A stretch of DNA of 34,113 nucleotides. It comes from a bacterium (lineage in GTDB: Bacteria > Elusimicrobiota > Elusimicrobia > UBA1565 > UBA9628). The stretch spans positions 1-34,113 of the forward strand of contig JAJZCM010000017.1 of NCBI GenBank assembly GCA_021846045.1, in the 5' to 3' direction. Made by a program: the position numbers and the translations under genes. The notes below the pieces were generated by a model that worked only from the letters and a program-made list of their open reading frames with translations, was not told the DNA's origin and did not search any database. Positions 7,625 to 15,432 of this stretch are shown piece after piece; position 1 is the first letter of the stretch, and each line of letters opens with the position of its first letter.

Positions 7625-8467
7625 ATGAAACTTTCGACTTTTTTTGCGCGTCGTTTTGTCGCCGGCGATACGATTGAAGAAGCCCTTGAGGTCGTCAAGA
7701 GACTTAACTCCAAGGGAATTAAGGCCACTCTCGATTATTTGGGTGAAGACTGCAGTCGGGAAGCCGATGCCCGGCGCTCCTGCGAGGAATACATCGCCCT
7801 ACTTCAAAAAATAGCCGAGTCAAAAGCCGATTCCAATGTCAGTTTGAAACTCAGCCAATTAGGGTTCGGTTTCAACGAGAAACTAACGCGCGAGCTTTTG
7901 GAAAAAATTCTGGATGAGGCCGCTAGGCACGACAATTTCGTTCGCATCGATATGGAAGGCTCGGCTTTGACCCAAAGAACCTTGGACCTGTTTAAAGACG
8001 TTTTTTTAAAACACAAAAACGTGGGGATCGTCATCCAGGCGTATCTTCGGCGAAGCGAAAAAGATATTCAGGAATTGGTTTCCCTAGGGGCGCGCGTTCG
8101 CCTATGTAAAGGGGCTTATAAGGAGCCGGATTCCGTCGCTTTCCCAGATAAAAAAGACGTGAACTCAAACTATGACCATCTGGCCGAGGCGCTTCTTAAG
8201 GCCCCGCTTCCCGCTTTCGCGACCCATGATGATGAGCGCATCGCGGCCGCCGTTGCCGCGGCCAACCGGGCGGGACTTCAAAAAGACCGTTATGAAATTC
8301 AGATGCTCTACGGTTTAAGATCCAAGCGCTGGGATGATTTGCGCTCCAAAGGCCACTCTGTGCGCGTCTATATCCCTTATGGGACCCATTGGTTTCCTTA
8401 TTTCTACCGGCGCCTTCGGGAAAGAAAAGAAAATATCCTGTTTGTGCTGAATAATATCCTTGATTAG
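7625..8467 (+). CDS. Proline dehydrogenase (monofunctional PRODH)
   Basis: 280 residues, matching the single-domain PRODH family (FAD-dependent oxidation of proline to pyrroline-5-carboxylate). Signature segments are RLCKGAY, FATHDDERI, YEIQMLYG and the C-terminal VRVYIPYGTHWFPYFYRRLRERKEN, which contains the paired arginines that bind the substrate carboxylate. The ATG at 7625 follows the SPFH stop by one base. The frame stays open further upstream inside the SPFH gene, but the family N-terminus (LSTFFARRFVAGDTIEEAL) begins right at this ATG. No Shine-Dalgarno is evident, so translation is probably coupled to the preceding gene. No P5C dehydrogenase is present in the window, so this is not a PutA fusion. 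Confidence 0.92.
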   Translation: MKLSTFFARRFVAGDTIEEALEVVKRLNSKGIKATLDYLGEDCSREADARRSCEEYIALLQKIAESKADSNVSLKLSQLGFGFNEKLTRELLEKILDEAARHDNFVRIDMEGSALTQRTLDLFKDVFLKHKNVGIVIQAYLRRSEKDIQELVSLGARVRLCKGAYKEPDSVAFPDKKDVNSNYDHLAEALLKAPLPAFATHDDERIAAAVAAANRAGLQKDRYEIQMLYGLRSKRWDDLRSKGHSVRVYIPYGTHWFPYFYRRLRERKENILFVLNNILD

Positions 8468-8639
8468 GATGTGGATTTGTTTCCAGTGTTGTGGCTTGCG
8501 AGTTATCCATGGCGCTGGCGTCTCCAGCCTACCATGCCCGCCGCTTACTTCGCTTACTTTAAGGATCATTGTATTGGGAGAGGCCTTCTTTAAAATTATC
8601 TGGTTTTGTGTTTGATAAATTTTTAATTCTATTTAGAGG

Positions 8640-9689
8640 ATGAAAAGCTATAATAATTCTATCATGGTTAATCTCGTTAGGTTGCGTCCGCCTAAATCAT
8701 GGTCTTCTCCAGAGGATCATTTATGGGCGGCAATCAATCATCCTTGGTATCGCGCCATACAGAAAATCCAATCGGATTTGTACCGCGCAACCAATTGTTA
8801 TTTTGAATCGATTGGCTTTGATCCGGTCTTGATGCCAGTCACAACTGGAGCAGTATCAAGCCCAATGGGACTCGGTAGCGACTCGCTCCCGGTTCAAGTT
8901 AAACTATACTCGAGAGATGTTTTCTTGGCAGACTCCATGCAATTCCATTTGGAATATCTTTTACGACATGAAACCCCAGGTGTCTATTACATTATGCCTA
9001 CATTCCGCAACGAGAATTCTTCGCCGCGGCATCTCAATGAATTTCATCATTCAGAAGCGGAACTTCGCGGAAGTTTCGAGGATGTGGTCCGTATAATTCT
9101 TCGCTATACACGAACTCTCGCGCAAGAACTGCTCACACGGCACGGACCTGCAATTTGCGCCGCCGCAGGGACCACCAAACATATCGAAGCATATATCGCC
9201 AAGGGCGATAATATTCCTCGAATAAGTTATGAAGAGGCACGACGAATACTTGAAGGGCAACCAGACACTATTCAATCCATAACGCAAAAAGCATTCACAA
9301 TCACCGCCAAGGGCGAACGCTGGCTCATGAATTATGTTTGCGGCCCCCTCCTCCTTACTCATCCGCCTCATCTGACTGTCCCGTTTTACCAGGCTTACAG
9401 CGATGATGGGTATCATGCACAGGCTGCGGATCTCTTAATGGGAATTGGGGAGACGGTAGGTTGTGGCGAGCGACATGTTGATGCCGAAAATCTCATCCGT
9501 GCCCTTCAGTCTCACCAGATTAGCGCGGATATGTATGCCTGGTATGTAAACCTCAAAAGGCGCTTCCCGTTGCGAACCAGTGGTTTTGGGATGGGAATAG
9601 AACGATTTCTATTGTGGATTCTAAATCACGATGACATTCGTGACATCCCGCTTATCCCACGAATTCAAGAAATAGTCTCCACGCCCTGA
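8640..9689 (+). CDS. Asn/Asp-type class II synthetase core without anticodon-binding domain
   Basis: 349 residues. It aligns by eye to the catalytic core of asparaginyl/aspartyl-tRNA synthetases. Motif 2 is FRNEN...RHLNEFHHSEAEL (residues 122-141), and the C-terminal part runs IGETVGCGERHVDAENLIRAL...YAWYVNLKRRFPLRTSGFGMGIERFLLWILN, with motif 3 at 315-323. The N-terminal OB-fold anticodon-binding domain of about 110 residues is absent, so ordinary tRNA charging is unlikely. Such truncated paralogues include archaeal asparagine synthetase (AS-AR), and other stand-alone cores activate amino acids for small-molecule ligation. It is probably a biosynthetic amino-acid-activating or amide-forming enzyme (inference). 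The ATG at 8640 has AGAGG directly against it. A TATAAT at 8649-8654 would instead favour a near-leaderless start at the ATG at 8664. Confidence 0.85.
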   Translation: MKSYNNSIMVNLVRLRPPKSWSSPEDHLWAAINHPWYRAIQKIQSDLYRATNCYFESIGFDPVLMPVTTGAVSSPMGLGSDSLPVQVKLYSRDVFLADSMQFHLEYLLRHETPGVYYIMPTFRNENSSPRHLNEFHHSEAELRGSFEDVVRIILRYTRTLAQELLTRHGPAICAAAGTTKHIEAYIAKGDNIPRISYEEARRILEGQPDTIQSITQKAFTITAKGERWLMNYVCGPLLLTHPPHLTVPFYQAYSDDGYHAQAADLLMGIGETVGCGERHVDAENLIRALQSHQISADMYAWYVNLKRRFPLRTSGFGMGIERFLLWILNHDDIRDIPLIPRIQEIVSTP

Positions 9690-9760
9690 TCTTTCCCATG
9701 GATCGCGTTGTGCTCTCGCATACAGGTATCCAAACGCGCCGATGATTACGCCAGCAGTAG

Positions 9761-10927
9761 TCAAACACGTTGTTGGGAATTGGAATTTACCTGGGTCTCA
9801 AAAAAATCGGCCGTACACTGTGCCTCTGCGATTGGTTTCATATCCAATATCCCACGGGGACATAGCAACAGCGCTCCTTTCTTGATGATCAGTTTAATTG
9901 GCGCTCCGATTTGATCTGACAAGGCGGCACGCGAACCAGCGCCTATGTTGATCCGATCATCGATTGCGACCGAAAGCCTTTGTTCCACAAGTCGCGTATA
10001 TATTCTCAAGCTGTTTTCCATGTCCGAGTTTGTTGATGGAATCACGGTAAGAGTTACAGGCCGCAATGTCACGGGGAATTTGAAACCAAGGCTATCGCGA
10101 TGATGATCAAATATCGCGAGAAGAAGCCTGGATAGACCGAGTCCAAATGTTCCGACTAGAACTCTTGAGTTCGTGTTCCTATTAGTCCGAAAGCGAGGGG
10201 GTAAGTTGGTAGGCTTGTAATGATAGGCCATTGCTAGTTCTAACGCGCGGACGCGCTGGTTGGAATTAACCTCGGGCAGTTCTAAATTATCACCAACACC
10301 TCCGAGGTAGAAGTGTTGGAACGCCAATCCGCTATGGCCATGGCGTTTGAATATAGGTAAGTCGATTGCCGCGCATAGCATGTCCATTAGGCGCTCATAT
10401 ATTTTAAGAGATTCGGCCAAGGATGAAGAGTCGGCATCAAAAGAAGTCCCAACGACGCATTTGAACTGGCGACTCTTCTGTAGACCGGCGCAATGAGGTA
10501 TGCCCCGAAAAAATTCAGTCTGGTAGAGGAACCGAATGGGAAGTTGGCGATAAGATATCTGCAAGTCACTGGCCAAGTTAATCAGCAACATCTCAGGAGT
10601 CGTGAGCAGGTGATACTTATCCAGGGGTTCCGAGAGATTCAATATCTTACGTGCGAAAATATTCCCAACATGTTGGCCCATTCGAAGCAAGTCATTCCTC
10701 ATGAGCAGGGGAACTTCAATCACATCGAGCCCTAGTTGCCGAGCCATATCGTGGAATAGTCCAGTCAACCGTTCCATGATCCGTTTTCCAAGTGGCATAA
10801 AGAAAGGCAACCCCGGATCTTTGAAGACTACGAAGTTTCCGTTTTCCGCAAATATCCGAGCCGGCAAATCATTAAAGTTTTTAACCTGCCGCAAGCTGGC
10901 CTGGAAAAGTTGTCGGGAATACCTCAT
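9761..10927 (-). CDS. Prolyl-tRNA-synthetase-like protein (accessory class II synthetase paralogue)
   Basis: 388 residues from the ATG at 10927. It opens MRYSRQLFQASLRQVKN, the classical ProRS N-terminus. Motif 1 is GLPFFMPLGKRIMERLTGLF, followed by a substrate-region TTPEMLLINLA. Motif 3 is LVGTFGLGLSRLLLAIFDHHRD, then LRPVTLTVIP, a HGTP-type anticodon-binding-like domain with SVAIDDRINIGAGSRAALSDQIGAPIKLII. It is shorter than bacterial ProRS (about 570) because the editing insertion is missing. Motif 2 (YQTEFFRGIPHCAG) is degenerate relative to the FRxE consensus. I therefore read it as a biosynthetic or otherwise specialised paralogue rather than the cell's only ProRS. The frame extends upstream to 11116 inside the peptidase gene, but that part shows no family similarity. 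It starts 17 bases after the peptidase stop, in a three-gene minus-strand operon. Confidence 0.83.
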   Translation of the reverse strand: MRYSRQLFQASLRQVKNFNDLPARIFAENGNFVVFKDPGLPFFMPLGKRIMERLTGLFHDMARQLGLDVIEVPLLMRNDLLRMGQHVGNIFARKILNLSEPLDKYHLLTTPEMLLINLASDLQISYRQLPIRFLYQTEFFRGIPHCAGLQKSRQFKCVVGTSFDADSSSLAESLKIYERLMDMLCAAIDLPIFKRHGHSGLAFQHFYLGGVGDNLELPEVNSNQRVRALELAMAYHYKPTNLPPRFRTNRNTNSRVLVGTFGLGLSRLLLAIFDHHRDSLGFKFPVTLRPVTLTVIPSTNSDMENSLRIYTRLVEQRLSVAIDDRINIGAGSRAALSDQIGAPIKLIIKKGALLLCPRGILDMKPIAEAQCTADFFETQVNSNSQQRV

Positions 10928-10944
10928 GAGATGCCTTGCCTCTT

Positions 10945-11916
10945 TTATTGCCGTAGTTCGGGGTAGGCCTCTATATGCAAACATGGGGAATCGCCAGCCA
11001 CGAGATATGCCGTTGCTCCCAATGGAAGAGACATCATGGGATCTGTGTGGGAGCAGTTTACATCGAGGAGAACAGGATAGGACACCTCTCCCAATACGTC
11101 GTTCAGTATATAACACAGAATCCCCTTGCTAGAAAGTGGACTTCCACGCGGTGGTATCCCCAATAGAAGTCCCTTGATTTCATTGAAAACTCCCATCTGT
11201 TGCAACTGAGTCATCTGTCTGTGGAAAACGGCTGGATTGGCGCCGGTGGCATCTTCCAAGAACAAGACACAGCCTTTCATATTAGGAAAAAACTGTGTCC
11301 CGGCGAGGCTTGAAAGAGTGTCGAGATTGCCGCCAATAAGGGGACCGCGCGCCTCGCCACGGCGATAAATATTCCACCCCTTGAATCGCCGCATTTCGCG
11401 AGGCCCGAAGTCTTTCTTTTTATACCACGCATCGTCTGCAACCAGCACGGGACTTTTATAGGTAACTTGTTCTTGTTTTAACACACATTGAAATCCGTGG
11501 CAGGTGTAATCAAAAGCGTTGGGGTCGCAAAGCACGGAAAAGGAAGGGCCATGAATCGCTGGCGTTCCAGCAAATTTGTGGATGGCGATGAGAAGAGCAG
11601 TAGTGTCACTAAAACCCACAATGGTTTTCCTAAATTTTGCAAGCTTGGAATAGTCGATATGGGGAAGCAGTTGGTTTGCGTTGTAGCCGCCAAATACGGG
11701 CAAAATAACGGTCACATCGGGATCTGAAATGGCCCCGCGAAAATCTTCAAGGCGTTCAGATAAACTCCCCGCAGTGTGGAATGCTCGAAGATTTGCATTG
11801 CGTCCAAAACAAACATCGTATCCCATCGCCCCAAGTCGTTTGACGCCGTTAGCCCGAAGAGCCTTGGGAAGATCGGCCATGGTATTGGATGGCGCGATAA
11901 CTGCGACACTGGCCAT
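10945..11916 (-). CDS. S66-family serine peptidase, MccF-type (microcin C self-immunity-like)
   Basis: 323 residues. The S66 catalytic triad is readable: Ser103 in GFSDTTALL, Glu221 in VLFLEDATG and His290 in NCSHTDP. The spacing (118 and 69 residues) is close to MccF (125 and 68). It has the MccF-type GGYNANQLLPHIDY rather than the GGYGA block of ordinary LD-carboxypeptidases, plus W...R.FKGWNIYRRGEARGPLIGGNLDTLSSLAGT, typical of the MccF branch. MccF cleaves the amide between the peptide or amino acid and the nucleotide in microcin C, protecting the producer. Ordinary LdcA trims murein tetrapeptides. It lies between a methyltransferase (5-bp gap) and the ProRS-like gene (17-bp gap), so immunity within a biosynthetic locus is favoured over murein recycling (inference). 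Confidence 0.87.
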   Translation of the reverse strand: MASVAVIAPSNTMADLPKALRANGVKRLGAMGYDVCFGRNANLRAFHTAGSLSERLEDFRGAISDPDVTVILPVFGGYNANQLLPHIDYSKLAKFRKTIVGFSDTTALLIAIHKFAGTPAIHGPSFSVLCDPNAFDYTCHGFQCVLKQEQVTYKSPVLVADDAWYKKKDFGPREMRRFKGWNIYRRGEARGPLIGGNLDTLSSLAGTQFFPNMKGCVLFLEDATGANPAVFHRQMTQLQQMGVFNEIKGLLLGIPPRGSPLSSKGILCYILNDVLGEVSYPVLLDVNCSHTDPMMSLPLGATAYLVAGDSPCLHIEAYPELRQ

Positions 11917-11921
11917 GTTGC

Positions 11922-12758
11922 TTATAACTTTCTAGACGTGAACAACTCCGCATCCATTGGATTAGACTCCTTTCTCAACAACATAATACTATAACCCATA
12001 TGCGCTAAGTTCTCGCGGAATAGCTGCATATACTGGGCATATCTGTGGTTAAGCGTGGCCTTGGTCGTAGGTCGGAGGTCTTTTAGATGATCTCGGTGAA
12101 GAATGTTTCTTACAAACTCTTTTACTACTTCAGGAGATATGCGGTCAAAAGCGTAATCTTCAATAAAATATGATTCAAAAGGCGGGCGCGCAAAGAAACG
12201 GATCCAGTAATCTTTATAAAGGGGCTGAATAGGAACCTGAATGGCATCAGAGACCCGGCGTAATAAATTTTTCGAAGGAGGTCTTAGATAATACATAGGA
12301 ATGGAGGCCAAATAGCCTCCGATCTTTAAGACACGAGAATACTCGGCTAGGGCCTTGTCTCGAGAGGCAACCAATGATGTGACATTCCCACAGAAGACGA
12401 TATCAAAAGAGGAATCGCGGTAAGGTAGCGCCATAGCGTTTGCAAGTTCAAAATGAATCCATTGGGAGACCCCGTAGCATTGTGCGCGTTGCCGCGCTTC
12501 CCGCAAGCTTGTGGGATTTATGTCTATGCCTACAATACGAGCTCGGGTGAGTCGCGCGAACTCAATGGCCGCGATACCAGTGCTTGTACCGATTTCCAGT
12601 AGACTCTGCCCTTTCCTAAGGAATGTTTTTTCCGCGATGCGGGAGATGCTTGCATAACCTCCCGGAGGACGGTTTGTTTCTCGGACCAAACCAATAAACT
12701 CATTATAGCTCATGTTGTTGATATGGGCAGGCTGCAATTTTTTAACGGAGAGTGTCAT
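11922..12758 (-). CDS. Class I SAM-dependent methyltransferase
   Basis: 278 residues. The SAM-binding Rossmann core is clear: motif I LLEIGTSTGIAAIEFAR (residues 53-69), motif II VGIDINPTSLREA, an acidic motif with ELANAMALPYRDSSFDIVFCGN and the post-motif block EYSRVLKIGGYLASIPMYY. The N-terminus (NMSYNEFIGLVRETNRPPGG) and the C-terminal about 110 residues are outside the core and probably form the substrate pocket. The substrate is unknown. It is the first gene of a minus-strand operon; the MccF-like gene begins five bases after its stop. No strong ribosome site precedes the ATG. In context it is probably a tailoring enzyme of the small-molecule locus. Confidence 0.85.
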   Translation of the reverse strand: MTLSVKKLQPAHINNMSYNEFIGLVRETNRPPGGYASISRIAEKTFLRKGQSLLEIGTSTGIAAIEFARLTRARIVGIDINPTSLREARQRAQCYGVSQWIHFELANAMALPYRDSSFDIVFCGNVTSLVASRDKALAEYSRVLKIGGYLASIPMYYLRPPSKNLLRRVSDAIQVPIQPLYKDYWIRFFARPPFESYFIEDYAFDRISPEVVKEFVRNILHRDHLKDLRPTTKATLNHRYAQYMQLFRENLAHMGYSIMLLRKESNPMDAELFTSRKL

Positions 12759-12826
12759 TTTTTCACGAGGGCATTCAAGAAATATTATCGAAATAGACGA
12801 TTATAATTATACTACAATGTATTTCT
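12759..12826. promoter_or_regulatory. AT-rich divergent promoter region between the methyltransferase and ATP-grasp genes
   Basis: A 68-base divergent gap with overlapping -10 hexamers on both strands: TATAAT at 12802-12807 (plus) and at 12811-12806 (minus). Neither has a good -35 box at 17 bases. The overlap implies that the two halves of the locus compete for, or are co-controlled from, one region. Confidence 0.4.
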
Positions 12827-14188
12827 ATGAGAAATCAAGTCAAATATGCCATGGGGAATTCCGTGCCGTCACCCCGCAGGAAGGTCGCAATTTTCGGTTT
12901 TGTCAACGCTGATGAAGCGCTGGCTCGTTGGCTTCGCGCTGGACGAACTCCACTAGAAATTCATGCATTCTCTTTGGCTCCGAATGCGGCGTTCGAACAA
13001 TGTTGCGACGCAGTCTACCGATTCCGACCTGGGGATCCGGAGTTGCAACGCATCTTGAAACGTGAAGCCTATGATCTTGTTTATGTGGGGCCTATTCCTG
13101 CAGTCCTGGCTTTCTCATCCGAACTCCAAACCCATGCCATCCCATTTGTTGGACCCACCGCGCAACATATTAAATTTGAGCTGGATAAGACTAAGATATT
13201 CGAAGCGCTTCCCGAGCCGGATGCAATTCTCCCCAAAACCGCGATCCTTACGGATTCATCCCCACAAAGCGTTTCGTCGGCTCTTTCGGAATTCCCATCC
13301 GGCTATGTTCTAAAATTCAATGGAGATTTCTCAAGATATTACGACGAAACCGAAGCTGGACGTGTTCGCCTAAGCGACGAGACAATCTCCAGAGAAGAAG
13401 TTTTTGAATTTGTGCGGCGCTCAATCGAGAGTTCTGGGAGCGTAATTATCCAGGAAAAACTGATCGGCAAGGATTTTAGCGCCAACTATTTGGTTGATAA
13501 AAACGAAGGGCTTTTTCCTATTGGAGAGAATGTCTGCTATAAGCGGCGTAACGATTTTAACCGGGGGCCAATGACCGACGGAACGGGTAGCGTTTCCTGG
13601 GGGGGGCAAGTTCCATTTCTTACCGCGCGGGATCGCGAGCGCATTCATGAGGCTGTGGGCCGATTTGTGCGCCATGTCAATCGCGTTGTTGGAATAAGGT
13701 TGACGGGATTTCTCAATGCAGACTTGATCAAGACCGTTGAAGGACGAGTCTATCTTTGTGAGGTTAATTTTCGAGAACCTGGGGTGCATACGCTCGCAAG
13801 TCTTTACCGTTGTCTTAATAACGACTTGTTTGATCTCCTCCTTAGAGCTCGCAATGGGGAGCTTGCGCAATTATCCCCTGTTTTCGATCCAGGGGTGTCC
13901 GTGGTCGTGTCCGCTTATCCCCCTTATTACCCTTACAGGAGGCCTCGCTCGGAGTTGACAACCGTCAAGGTTTCAAAGAAGGTTCCACCGGGAATTTCCT
14001 TATTTACGGGTTGGGTTGAGCTTCTCTCTGAGTCGGAGACATGGAGGGAATTTCTATTAATGAGCGCTCCTTCGCTGACGTTTGAAGCCCATGAGACTTC
14101 ACTTGAGCGATCTCGAAAAATTGTCTACAAGGCAATGGAATCCATGGTTCCGTCTGGACTCCTGTATCGCCGCGACATTGGACTCTAG
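12827..14188 (+). CDS. PurD/GARS-like ATP-grasp ligase (accessory)
   Basis: 453 residues. The N-terminal Rossmann part (KVAIFGFVNADEALARWL...YDLVYVGP) and the following FVGPTAQHIKFELDKTKIFEAL match the phosphoribosylamine-glycine ligase layout. The ATP-grasp core shows YVLKFNGDFSRYYD, SVIIQEKLIGKDFSANYLVD, the diagnostic YKRRNDFNRGPMTDGTGSVS (PurD has KR..D.D.GPNTGGMG) and the metal-binding EVNFREPGVHT. The C-terminal about 100 residues diverge from PurD. ATP-grasp enzymes join a carboxylate to an amine through an acyl-phosphate. PurD attaches glycine to an amino sugar phosphate, which makes an aminoacyl-amine product here plausible. It does not look like a housekeeping purD because of the divergence and the setting. 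The start could be ATG 12827 or ATG 12851; neither has a ribosome site. Its stop overlaps the exporter start. Confidence 0.82.
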   Translation: MRNQVKYAMGNSVPSPRRKVAIFGFVNADEALARWLRAGRTPLEIHAFSLAPNAAFEQCCDAVYRFRPGDPELQRILKREAYDLVYVGPIPAVLAFSSELQTHAIPFVGPTAQHIKFELDKTKIFEALPEPDAILPKTAILTDSSPQSVSSALSEFPSGYVLKFNGDFSRYYDETEAGRVRLSDETISREEVFEFVRRSIESSGSVIIQEKLIGKDFSANYLVDKNEGLFPIGENVCYKRRNDFNRGPMTDGTGSVSWGGQVPFLTARDRERIHEAVGRFVRHVNRVVGIRLTGFLNADLIKTVEGRVYLCEVNFREPGVHTLASLYRCLNNDLFDLLLRARNGELAQLSPVFDPGVSVVVSAYPPYYPYRRPRSELTTVKVSKKVPPGISLFTGWVELLSESETWREFLLMSAPSLTFEAHETSLERSRKIVYKAMESMVPSGLLYRRDIGL

Positions 14189-15432
14189 TGCTCCTGTCCA
14201 CAAAAACAAATGCGCTTCTCCCGTGCCGGCAACGGGCGTTGCGCAATAATGTCACCAAGGTATATTTCCTTAATTTTTTTCAAATGTTCTTGGTCTTCAT
14301 GCCTATCGCGGTACCTTATTTTCATTCTCGTGGACTCGACATGGCGCAGGTCTATCAATTGCAGTCGATTTATGCCGCCTGTTTCTTTCTTTTCGAGCTA
14401 CCAACAGGATATTTATCGGACATGGTCAGTCGCCGATTCGTGCTCCTGCTCCATGGCATAATTTGGGGGGTGGCGAACACGTTTTTGGCGCTTTCCCGCG
14501 GATTTGGACATTTGGCAATTTTTGAGATACTGGCCGCGCTGGGAGCATGCCTATTTTCCGGAAGCGATATCGCGTTGCTTTACGACTCGCTTGAGGAACT
14601 CCAGGAACTTAAGGGGCAGGGGGCAAGAATGATGGGCCGGACAATGTTCTATGCTCGGATGGGCGAGACATGCGCGGCGCTTCTGTGCACGGCGCTAATC
14701 CCCTGGGGACTCTCTAATCCCATTCTTGCCCAGGCGTGCGTGGGTTGGATCCCATTATTGATTAGCATTACTTTGGTGGAACCTCGACGAGATCGTCTGT
14801 CAGCGAGTCAGCACAGGGAGAACTGGCGCCGAATCTTGAGGAAAGTCCTAAAAGAGAATAACACGACATATCTCATTATTCTCAGCCTTATCTCCATTGG
14901 AACCGCGACGCTTCTGGCGGTCTGGGAATTCCAGGAATATTGGAAGGCCTTAAATGTGCCAGTCGGATATTTCGGTTTGCTTTGGGCAGCATACAACTTG
15001 GTTGTCGCTATCGCGGCTTGGTTCGCCCACCGGTTTGATTCATTCATTGGTCGTCCAGCCCTAATAGGGGCTGTGGGTTTTCTCCCCGTAATAGGATTTC
15101 TCGGGATGTCCTTTATGGGAAGTCCTAGTGGAATTTTCATTTGCCTTGCCTTTCAATTAGCTCGCGGTATCAAGGTTGTTCTGCTGGATGCGCTGAACAT
15201 GCATGCCGACGCATCCATGCGAGCAACCATAAATTCAATGGTCAATTGGGGCGTTCGTTTGAGTTTTGTCATCCTAGGACCTATTTTTGGGATATTGACA
15301 GACTCGGGTGGAGTGGCGAGGGCAAGCATTTTCGCCGCGGTATTTTTTCTTGCCGCTTTTGGGATTATCATCGTGCCGCTGATCCGGCAAATCAAATCCG
15401 GGGGGGCGCATTATGTTATAATAAATGACTGA
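14188..15432 (+). CDS. MFS transporter, putative product exporter
   Basis: 414 residues with about twelve hydrophobic segments. The MFS loop 2-3 motif is GYLSDMVSRRFVLLLHG and TM1 begins around residue 27 (YFLNFFQMFLVFMPIAVPYF). The start is a GTG at 14188 that shares its first base with the TAG stop of the ATP-grasp gene (TAGTG), so the two proteins are made together. That supports export of the ligase's product, or uptake of a precursor. A substrate cannot be assigned by eye. The last codons and the stop (15430-15432) lie inside the palindrome of the downstream TetR gene. The gene therefore marks the right edge of the putative biosynthetic locus. Confidence 0.87.
   Translation: MLLSTKTNALLPCRQRALRNNVTKVYFLNFFQMFLVFMPIAVPYFHSRGLDMAQVYQLQSIYAACFFLFELPTGYLSDMVSRRFVLLLHGIIWGVANTFLALSRGFGHLAIFEILAALGACLFSGSDIALLYDSLEELQELKGQGARMMGRTMFYARMGETCAALLCTALIPWGLSNPILAQACVGWIPLLISITLVEPRRDRLSASQHRENWRRILRKVLKENNTTYLIILSLISIGTATLLAVWEFQEYWKALNVPVGYFGLLWAAYNLVVAIAAWFAHRFDSFIGRPALIGAVGFLPVIGFLGMSFMGSPSGIFICLAFQLARGIKVVLLDALNMHADASMRATINSMVNWGVRLSFVILGPIFGILTDSGGVARASIFAAVFFLAAFGIIIVPLIRQIKSGGAHYVIIND

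Noticed and set aside
8469-8615. A 48-codon plus-strand frame with five Cys (MWICFQCCGLRVIHGAG...) just upstream of the synthetase-like gene, considered as a precursor peptide
   Set aside because: No proper ribosome site, no leader/core pattern and no nearby peptide-modifying enzyme that needs such a precursor; probably chance.
9698-9745. A 15-codon frame (MDRVVLSHTGIQTRR) in the convergent gap, considered as a microcin C-like precursor
   Set aside because: No ribosome site or promoter, it does not resemble MccA and no MccB-type adenylyltransferase is present.
10928-11116. N-terminal extension of the ProRS-like frame to 11116
   Set aside because: It overlaps the MccF-like gene on the same strand and has no ProRS similarity; the family N-terminus starts at the ATG at 10927.
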